A DNA stretch of 56,471 nucleotides from an uncultured Clostridia bacterium (lineage in GTDB: Bacteria; Bacillota; Clostridia; Oscillospirales; Acutalibacteraceae): the NCBI GenBank assembly GCA_944384815.1, contig CALWUW010000030.1, forward strand, positions 1 through 56,471. The letters are read 5' to 3'. The translations under genes and the position numbers were made by a program. Below the pieces are notes generated by a model. That model saw only the letters and a program-made list of their open reading frames with translations, made no database searches and was not told the DNA's origin. This document shows, piece after piece, positions 50,385 through 56,471 of this stretch (position 1 is its first letter; every line of letters starts with the position of its first letter).

Positions 50385-50443
50385 AGGAAAATCGGAAAGG
50401 CTCTTGCAATCTCCCAAAATAATCGAATTCTTTGGAAATACCC

Positions 50444-53400
50444 TTAGTGATGGTACTCTTTCTTTTTCCCCATAGTGTATGCGGCTGTTCCCGCCAGACC
50501 GGCGCCGGAAATCAGCAGAAGCGCGACCCAAAGCCAAGGCGTACCGCTTTCGCCGGTCCCCGGAGAACCGGCGCTTTCATCGTCTTCCGAAGAAACAGCG
50601 TTCTTAACGGTAAAGGCTGTTTCCGCTGTTCCGTTTTGGAATACAAGGGAAAGCGTATGCCGGCCTTCCGCAAGAGTCTCCAGGTAAGAAGGCTTCAGCG
50701 TAACAATGGTGCTGCCTTCTTTCGCTTCATAGTTCTCCGCTGCCAGCTCTTTGCCGTCCACCAGAACCTTCACGAAATCCGCAAACGCGCCGTTGGAGGT
50801 AACCGTCAGACCTTCCTGACTTCCTTTTTCCCAGGCAGCATCTGCGCCCTGGATAATGGAAGGCAGCTTAGGCAGAACCGTTTCTTCCAGAGAGATCTCA
50901 TCTGCTCCCTGGGCATCCAGGAAATATTTTCTGCAAACGGAGCAGTGCCAGTATTCTATGTTGCCCTCCGCAGAAGCGGTAGGATCTTTGGCTTCTACTT
51001 TGACCAGCGTATGCCCCAAAGCTTCTCCATAAGGAGCTCCGCAAAGCGAGCACTTGGCTTCTTCCGTGCAGGTAGCGGTGCCGCCGCTGTGATGATTGCA
51101 AATCACCACGCCGTTATTGATAAAGGTTCCCAGAATGTTCACCGTACCGTTATTCGTCAGAGAAACGCCTTCGGGCAAAGTCAGGGAAGCTCCTTCCAAA
51201 ATCGTCAGCGTATAGCCCTGAGGAATTTCCAAATTTTCTTCCAGCTCTACCGTGCCGTATACGGCGCCTTCCGTTCCCTCAAAAATAATGCCGTTCCAGG
51301 TTCCGTCGGTTTTGCCGCTTTGGTCGCCGATGCTGCTGGCAAAGATCACGGCGTTTCCGTCTGCCCCTGTGGCAAATGTGCCGTTGCCGCTGTCAGCTCC
51401 GCCGCCAATGCCGGCACCGCCCGATCCGCTTTGGGCGTTTACAATGCCGCCGTTAATGGTGATGGTGCCGCCATTTCCAAAGTAACCGCCGCCGATGCCG
51501 GCGCCGCTGCTATTCACAGCACTGGTGGCGAAAATTTTTCCGCCGTTAATGGTAACGCTTCCGTTGCTGCGCTGAACCTCATCCCCACCGATGGCCGCGT
51601 TTGACCAAGACGTACTGGAAGCAACAAGGCTGCCCATATTTTCACCGGAAGACTGGGCATAGATCGTCAGGCTGTTGCCCTCTGTTACGGAAATGCCTTC
51701 CCTGGCCGTAAGAGTGACCCCATCCTCCAGAATCAGCTTCACATCTCCGCTTACGGAGACCCGATCCTCTAAGGTCACATCTTCCCGTACTACATACCAA
51801 CCATCGCTCCAGGAAAGAGTGCTGCTCCCTACCTGTCTGTAATTTTCCGTTACCATATGAATCTGGCCTTTTTCATCCAGATAATAGCAGCCGTCCTCAA
51901 TGGGAAAACCTTCAATGCGGATGCTGGGTTCCACATCAACGCCTCCCAGATCCAGCAGGATTCCGTTGTTTTCAAGAACGGTATCCGGCATTTCTCCGGA
52001 AAGGATCACATCTTTCAGACCAATGGTCACTCCTACCTCGATCCGAGGAGCATAGTGGATCACCCGCAAATTTCCGTTTTCAATGAGCAAAGTCCCCCGC
52101 CAGGGAAATTCCATGAATAAAACCGAAAATCCTCCTAAATCCAAAACGGAACCTTCCGGCAGCAAAGAGACAGGAGGAAAGATTTCGTCCGTTTCCTGAA
52201 GAAGGGTCAGCTTTCCGCCGATCTCCTCCCATTGGTTTCTTGCGTCATACAAATCTTCGTAGTATGTTACGGTTCCGTCCGGAGCAGTAACGGAAGCCAC
52301 TGCCTTTGTATATTCCGCCTGAATCACTACGCACGCATCCGGCATGGTGAAACGGGTGGTAGCCTGAGAAGCGTCCAGCACCTGCACGTTATTTCCTATT
52401 TTCACTGTCCATTGGGAAAACATATATCCTTCTTCCGGGGAATCGGCTGTAATCGTTATGGTTTCTCCGGCTTTCACATCCCCGGAAAAGCTTCCGTTTT
52501 CCACTTCCAGATACGGTTTGCTATGGACGGTTCCGTCAACCCCTGTAACGGTGCCGTTATTATAAATATTGCCATTGTTCACGATCTGACCCTTGTTGGT
52601 AAAAGTCACCCCCGGGGCTACGATCAACGAAGAGCCTTCCGGAATGGTCAGGGTTTTTCCGGGATCCAGCTGATAATCCTCTTTCAGCTCAAAATCCCCT
52701 TGAATGGTCATGGAATTTTCTTCTTCTACAATGGCCCCCGCCATCAATTTCCCATCGTTCACCGTGGCGTCCCGCAGAATCACCCGGTTTCCGGAGGCAT
52801 TGCCGGCGCCTCCGATATTGCCTCCGCCACAGTTTACTGTAGCATTTTCAATCAGGATCATTCCATTATCGGTGCCTTCTTTATCCTGCCAGGAAGCCGT
52901 ACCGATGGCAGCGTTTCTTCCTTCTTGACTCCCGGTAATATTGATGGTGCCACCCAAAATTCGAATATCTCCGTAAGGCAAGGTATACTGACTTCCGATC
53001 ACCGCGCAGTACGCGGCGGAACCGCTGTTGTTAATGGAAGCATTCAGAGTTCCGTTTCCCATTATGGTAAGGGACGCACCCTGAGGAACACGGATAGCGG
53101 AAGCTTCTCTTCCCCCCTGCAGGGAATTTACCGTTCCATCCGCCAGAACCAACGTGGCGGATGCTCCGGATTGCAGTTCCACAGCGTTTTTGAACCAGTC
53201 TTCTTTATCACGGTTTCCTGTGTATCCGTCAAGAGTGATGGTTACATTCTTCACGTTTTCCGGCACTAAAATGGTGTATTTGCTGCCGTCCCCGGAAAGG
53301 GTTACGTTAGCCCCGTCTTTCAGCGTCACCGTGCCGTCCTGCACCTGGTAACAATCTTCATCTTCCGTACGGATCACAAAGCTGCCTTCCACGGTAAAAT

Positions 53401-53497
53401 CCGCTGCAAAAGCAGTCGCCGGCAGCATTCCCAGAATCAAAAGGGCTGACAAAAACACAGCCAGCACCCGATTCCGAAAATTTTCTTTCATGTACAT
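50444..53497 (-). CDS. Large SPxTG surface protein rich in beta-helix-like repeats
   Basis: This 1017-residue cell-wall protein has a signal peptide (about 1-30, ending AFA). Long stretches of short strand repeats follow (LTIMGNGTLNASINNSGSAA, GGTINITGSQEGRNAAIG and VTINGGKIFATSAVNSSGAG, typical of right-handed beta-helix adhesins). A Cys pair region resembles a small zinc/GHT module (CTEEAKCSLCGAPYGEALGH with HCSVCRKYF), then comes an Ig-like X2 region. The sorting signal is SPGTG, helix, GKKKEYHH. AAGGAGG lies nine bases before the ATG at 53497. It shares the SPxTG signal class with the gene at 438. Adhesion or carbohydrate binding is inferred. Confidence 0.85.
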   Translation of the reverse strand: MYMKENFRNRVLAVFLSALLILGMLPATAFAADFTVEGSFVIRTEDEDCYQVQDGTVTLKDGANVTLSGDGSKYTILVPENVKNVTITLDGYTGNRDKEDWFKNAVELQSGASATLVLADGTVNSLQGGREASAIRVPQGASLTIMGNGTLNASINNSGSAAYCAVIGSQYTLPYGDIRILGGTINITGSQEGRNAAIGTASWQDKEGTDNGMILIENATVNCGGGNIGGAGNASGNRVILRDATVNDGKLMAGAIVEEENSMTIQGDFELKEDYQLDPGKTLTIPEGSSLIVAPGVTFTNKGQIVNNGNIYNNGTVTGVDGTVHSKPYLEVENGSFSGDVKAGETITITADSPEEGYMFSQWTVKIGNNVQVLDASQATTRFTMPDACVVIQAEYTKAVASVTAPDGTVTYYEDLYDARNQWEEIGGKLTLLQETDEIFPPVSLLPEGSVLDLGGFSVLFMEFPWRGTLLIENGNLRVIHYAPRIEVGVTIGLKDVILSGEMPDTVLENNGILLDLGGVDVEPSIRIEGFPIEDGCYYLDEKGQIHMVTENYRQVGSSTLSWSDGWYVVREDVTLEDRVSVSGDVKLILEDGVTLTAREGISVTEGNSLTIYAQSSGENMGSLVASSTSWSNAAIGGDEVQRSNGSVTINGGKIFATSAVNSSGAGIGGGYFGNGGTITINGGIVNAQSGSGGAGIGGGADSGNGTFATGADGNAVIFASSIGDQSGKTDGTWNGIIFEGTEGAVYGTVELEENLEIPQGYTLTILEGASLTLPEGVSLTNNGTVNILGTFINNGVVICNHHSGGTATCTEEAKCSLCGAPYGEALGHTLVKVEAKDPTASAEGNIEYWHCSVCRKYFLDAQGADEISLEETVLPKLPSIIQGADAAWEKGSQEGLTVTSNGAFADFVKVLVDGKELAAENYEAKEGSTIVTLKPSYLETLAEGRHTLSLVFQNGTAETAFTVKNAVSSEDDESAGSPGTGESGTPWLWVALLLISGAGLAGTAAYTMGKKKEYHH

Positions 53498-53682
53498 ACC
53501 AAAAAGCCTCCTTCGCATATATAGGGAACCTAAAACAGGCATGCCATTTCTGTGGATAGTTTTTTCTGCTTTTTTCGAATAGGTTTCTAAAATCTAACCT
53601 GCATTATTATATCGTTTTAAAGCATATTTTTAATTTTAATAGAGAACTTTTACTCCTTTTCACCATCAATGAAAAATGTTTT

Positions 53683-53862
53683 TTACGCTACGCAAAAAAT
53701 ACCGCAAGCTTTGGAATAGAGCTGATATCCGGAAAAGACAAATCTCTCCCATTTGGACACAGCTTTATCCGTAACGCCCATTTTTTCTGCAAGATCAAAC
53801 TGCGTCATTCCTTTCTCTTTGCGCAATGCTGCAACCCTATTTCCAAAAGTCTTTTCTTTCAT
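53683..53862 (-). pseudogene. Frameshifted XRE-type regulator remnant
   Basis: The protein begins as a normal Cro/C1 helix-turn-helix (KTFGNRVAALRKEKGMTQFD, then LAEKMGVTDKAVSKWER). Directly after WER the sequence continues in another frame with the expected DLSFPDISSIPKLAVFF, ending at a stop. A 1-2 base loss after the recognition helix therefore breaks the gene, and the rest is missing. An ATG at 53862 has GGAGG 11 bases upstream. Confidence 0.75.
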
Positions 53863-54241
53863 TGCTTTATTCACTCCTCCGCTGGGATGATTGCATTGTA
53901 CCATTTCTTCCCTTCCATACGTAATTTACCGGTAGTTTGCATCGATGGACCTATAGTTTAGCTGGGCAAGAAATAACAATTCATCATGGAAATTTCTGAA
54001 GAATAGACGGATAGCTTAAATGGTTAGGTGGAGTCTCAACAAAAAATCTATCATACAGTATACATGAAAAAACGTTAAAGATCGCAGCAAAATAAATTTA
54101 TGTTATGAATATCTAATCTGTAAATACCTTCGTAAAGTTGAATCAATCTCAACGAACGCGTCATTGCATTTTCATATTCTTATAGCTATGATTATAGCAA
54201 GAGATGGGTACCCCTCTATACCTAGTTCGGAGGTTATTGCT
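53863..54241. other. AT-rich gap
   Basis: No gene or RNA is recognised. The stretch lies between a broken and an intact XRE regulator gene and includes the leader of the latter. Confidence 0.4.
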
Positions 54242-54856
54242 ATGCTATATCTGTCAGAAAACTTAAAAAAGTATCGCATAATAAAAAATTTAACCCAAGA
54301 AGATGTTGCAGAATATTTAGGTGTAACGGCACAAAGTGTGTCCAAATGGGAACGGGGGGGTTCTTATCCAGATATTACTTTCCTACCTGCATTAGCAAAT
54401 ATTTTGGAAACCAGTATTGATTTACTCATTGGTATGGATACGATTAGATCCGAAGAAACAAGATGGAGGATTCATGAAAAAGCTATAGCATATCAGCGAA
54501 ACGGAGAGTATGATTCTGCAGAAAAAATATATCGGGATGCGCTTTTGATCTATCCCAACAAACCTGGAATGATTCTTGGGTTAGCCTGTACGTTGGCGTT
54601 AAAAGGAGAAACCATCCAAGCCATAGAACTTATGGAAAAAGGACTGCCGCTATCCATCAATGAAAAACAAAAATCTACGATAAGGGCGACCTTATGCTTC
54701 TTATATTTAAAGGCAGGCAACGAAGATAAGGCCAGGCGACTTGCATCGGAATTGCCACATACAAGGGAAAGCAGAGAAGTAATCCAGCCACTTATCCAAC
54801 AAGGACTTACCGATTTGCAAATTGATGAAAATATAAAAAATCTACTTCTTGGATAA
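54242..54856 (+). CDS. XRE family regulator with TPR-like C-terminus
   Basis: This 204-residue protein has a Cro/C1 helix-turn-helix (about 1-65: LKKYRIIKNLTQEDVAEYLG, VTAQSVSKWERGGSYPDITF) followed by tetratricopeptide-like helices (about 75-190: AIAYQRNGEYDSAEKIYRDA, MILGLACTLALKGETIQAIE, ATLCFLYLKAGNEDKARRLA). The layout recalls peptide-sensing or metabolic regulators of Clostridia. The ATG at 54242 has CGGAGG eight bases upstream. A terminator follows. Ligand and targets are unknown. Confidence 0.88.
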   Translation: MLYLSENLKKYRIIKNLTQEDVAEYLGVTAQSVSKWERGGSYPDITFLPALANILETSIDLLIGMDTIRSEETRWRIHEKAIAYQRNGEYDSAEKIYRDALLIYPNKPGMILGLACTLALKGETIQAIELMEKGLPLSINEKQKSTIRATLCFLYLKAGNEDKARRLASELPHTRESREVIQPLIQQGLTDLQIDENIKNLLLG

Positions 54857-54925
54857 AGGTCATTCTTATTTTACCTTCTTTCTATGAACGCTATTTCTTA
54901 AATTGCTATTTCTTAAACGAACATA

Positions 54926-54958
54926 AAAAGAGCCGTTTCGTTATGGGACGGCTCTTTT
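54926..54958 (+). terminator. Terminator of the XRE-TPR gene
   Basis: AAAAGAGCCGT (54926-54936) pairs with ACGGCTCTTTT (54948-54958). The following stretch to 55113 holds a short open minus-strand frame (CKKWRYSECESFGLNFKVID) without a start, perhaps a gene scrap. Confidence 0.8.
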
Positions 54959-55113
54959 CTTCTGTAAACAACAAAGTTTCACCATTTGCTTTTCATCTAT
55001 TACTTTGAAATTCAAACCAAAGCTTTCACATTCGGAATATCTCCATTTTTTACAGCAGCATCCACACGGATTTTAAACATTGTAGTGACCTATGCAATAC
55101 CTTTCAAATAAAA

Positions 55114-55144
55114 GCCCCGATAAAGCGTGCAGCTTCCTCGGGGC
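55114..55144 (-). terminator. Terminator of the XRE membrane regulator gene
   Basis: GCCCCGA (55114-55120) pairs with TCGGGGC (55138-55144), with TTTT on the minus strand. It begins about 20 bp past the stop. Confidence 0.75.
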
Positions 55145-55166
55145 ATAAATTGCCTGAAAAATGCTT

Positions 55167-55676
55167 CTACCTTTTCTCTCGTGTCAAAACAGCCCCAACA
55201 ATTGCTCCAATCAGGACAATCGGTGCTAATCTTACCAACAGCCACTCCAATGCGTGAAAGCCTACCCCCATAACTGCGGTTTCGGGTTTACTGTAATCCC
55301 ATCCCAAATATGGACTGTTCAGCACAAATATAACCGCAAAAGCAATTACAATAAGCGCACACAGTGAGATAAAGCCCCAATGAAATATCTTACGTGTCGT
55401 TGTTTTTCTTTGGGCGAACTGGAAGTTGATCACCTCCAGCTTTTCGGAAATCACTTTTAAATCATCCGGCTTTGGCTCATCAATCGTTTCTCCAAGCAAA
55501 GTGCTTACGGGAGTCTCTAACACTTCTGATAGGGAAATGAGCATATCGGAATCCGGGACGGACAAACCTTTCTCCCATTTTGAAATTGTCTGCCGTACTA
55601 CATTTAACCTTATAGCGAGTTCTTCCTGGGAAAGTCCTTTTGACTTTCTGATAGATCTAATATTTTCACTTAGCAT
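55167..55676 (-). CDS. XRE family regulator with membrane helices
   Basis: This 169-residue protein has a Cro/C1 helix-turn-helix (about 1-62: IRSIRKSKGLSQEELAIRLN, VVRQTISKWEKGLSVPDSDM) and two transmembrane helices (about 98-118 FISLCALIVIAFAVIFVL, about 145-165 LLVRLAPIVLIGAIVGAVL). Such membrane-tethered XRE proteins are common beside transporters or toxin-antitoxin-like units in Clostridia, but no partner gene is next to it. AAGGTGG precedes the ATG by nine bases. It is AT-rich and part of the right-hand accessory stretch. Confidence 0.9.
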   Translation of the reverse strand: MLSENIRSIRKSKGLSQEELAIRLNVVRQTISKWEKGLSVPDSDMLISLSEVLETPVSTLLGETIDEPKPDDLKVISEKLEVINFQFAQRKTTTRKIFHWGFISLCALIVIAFAVIFVLNSPYLGWDYSKPETAVMGVGFHALEWLLVRLAPIVLIGAIVGAVLTREKR

Positions 55677-55783
55677 TATGGATAACCACCTTTCTTTCGG
55701 TCGTTACCTTTATCATATATAAGAAAAGCTGTTGCGGCAAGCAACGTATATTAACATTGGATATGTTAATGGCAAGCTTGCTC

Positions 55784-56227
55784 CTATATGTTTTTTCGCA
55801 AGTAAATCATATCTATCAGCTTCACACCACCATCATAAATCGGGTGGTCATAATTATCAGCAAAGAAGTTCTTAATAATATGAGAACGGATAAAACCACA
55901 CTTTTCATAAAATGGGATTGTTGATGGGCTGTCACCTGTTCCCACCTGCAATATCGAATAATCACTCTTATATTTTTTGATAATAAACTCTATCAATGCT
56001 CTACCGTAGCCCTTCCCGTGAAACTGTGGGTCTGTGGCAATATTTTTTATTTCAAGCACGCCGCCACCGACATCTAACACAACACATTCTGCCTTGACTC
56101 CGTCATCCTCTAAAACATACATTGTCCCATTTGTAAGATATCGGTCTATCATATTTTCCTGTTCATCTGCCAATAATAGTAAATTAAGATATTGTTTTTT
56201 ACCTTCTTTTACTTCTTTAATATCCAT
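55784..56227 (-). CDS. GNAT family N-acetyltransferase
   Basis: This 147-residue acetyltransferase has an N-terminal MDIKEVKEGKKQYLNLLLLA, MYVLEDDGVKAECVVLDVGG, the acetyl-CoA loop IATDPQFHGKGYGRALIEFI and the C-terminal IPFYEKCGFIRSHIIKNFFA with DMIYL. The start at 56227 has only a weak GAAGTGAG. A longer in-frame extension to 56329 runs through a hairpin and has no site. AT-rich. The substrate is unknown. It is placed where a MetRS gene is cut, so it may have arrived with that rearrangement. Confidence 0.85.
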   Translation of the reverse strand: MDIKEVKEGKKQYLNLLLLADEQENMIDRYLTNGTMYVLEDDGVKAECVVLDVGGGVLEIKNIATDPQFHGKGYGRALIEFIIKKYKSDYSILQVGTGDSPSTIPFYEKCGFIRSHIIKNFFADNYDHPIYDGGVKLIDMIYLRKNI

Positions 56228-56258
56228 AGTTCTCACTTCAATATTGTTTTCTTTTATT

Positions 56259-56291
56259 AAATGGGCAATCCCAATAAGGGACTGCCCATTT
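56259..56291 (-). terminator. Hairpin after the truncated MetRS end
   Basis: AAATGGGCAATCCC (56259-56272) pairs with GGGACTGCCCATTT (56278-56291), with one U-G pair in minus-strand RNA. The following T run is short. Confidence 0.6.
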
Positions 56292-56301
56292 CTTCCGTTC
56301 A

Positions 56302-56471
56302 TCATGCGATTTTTCCGGCTTTGAAGCACACCCGGTTTAATACAGCTTCGCAGGCCAGAACCTTCACCGCCCGGAAATCGGACTTGGAGAAGGTGTCGAA
56401 ATCCACCGTCTCTTCAAACAGTGGTTCGATTTCCACCTTGGAAAAATCGATTTTTTCATCCTGAACCTGGA
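56302..56471 (-). pseudogene. Truncated 3' end of a tRNA-binding (MetRS C-terminal type) gene, running off the right edge
   Basis: The minus frame from the window edge reads EKIDFSKVEIEPLFEETVDF, then DTFSKSDFRAVKVLACEAV. This matches the start of the OB-fold tRNA-binding domain found at the end of clostridial methionyl-tRNA synthetases and in CsaA-like proteins. Where the family goes on with a PKSKKLL-like strand, this frame gives LNRVCFKAGKIA and stops (56302-56304). The OB fold is therefore cut after about 20 residues. Most of the gene lies outside the window, so whether an intact copy exists cannot be seen. Confidence 0.6.

Overview
The window looks like chromosomal DNA of a Gram-positive Clostridia, most likely Lachnospiraceae-like (Bacillota). 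The signs are strong AGGAGG-type ribosome sites, GTG and TTG starts next to good sites, a holB-ricT-trmN6-rsmI order known from Bacillus, the c-di-AMP receptor DarA, an LCP wall-teichoic/polymer ligase, a CssRS/HtrA-like stress operon, and surface proteins ending in an SPxTG sortase signal. No rRNA, CRISPR array, intact insertion sequence or phage region was seen. The species cannot be named from the sequence.

Layout. 1-9000 (mostly minus): an SPxTG surface protein, a GNAT acetyltransferase, a MATE exporter, a threonine aldolase, RecQ and an M20 dipeptidase. 9200-14350 is an AT-richer accessory stretch ending at a tRNA-Arg(CCG). It holds a gene remnant, a GNAT, a phosphodiesterase behind a two-state leader, an AraC/GyrI regulator between two similar hairpins, an RRXRR-like protein, and a decayed copy of the tRNA 3' end. 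14471-21145 is a conserved housekeeping block: rsmI, trmN6, ferredoxin, ricT, holB, darA, LCP, yfbR. 21596-26664 (plus) holds YfhO, a GT2 glycosyltransferase and a PrsA-like foldase. 27009-31540 (minus) is a response regulator-histidine kinase-HtrA operon. 31973-33356 is MarR-DegV. 33739-35854 is an AT-rich secreted S1 protease plus a membrane partner. 36094-42595 carries leuCD and ilvD (branched-chain amino acids) with a Crp/Fnr regulator and a second MATE pump. 44830-47310 is a tandem array of four mosaic paralogues of an unknown small membrane protein. 47444-53497 holds TPM, zinc-ribbon and EamA proteins and a 1017-residue SPxTG surface protein. 53600-56471 is an AT-rich tail with XRE regulators (one frameshifted), a GNAT and a truncated MetRS end.

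The most unusual property is the gaps between genes. Many are filled with degenerate tandem arrays of 6-10 bp units held in strict phase. The clearest is about 32 octamers over 257 bp at 33355-33611. Others lie just upstream of genes (7497, 9023, 11366, 16071, 21494, 27376, 31561, 37893, 38025, 38525, 49421, 50309). Arrays inside genes (yfhO, htrA, second MATE) have period 9, which keeps the frame. The heptamer family GTTTGCC/GTTTACC recurs at distant sites, once as the loop of a 16-bp perfect hairpin.

Limits: everything was read by eye. Protein families were named from motifs and general similarity, without database searches. Start codons were chosen from Shine-Dalgarno spacing.
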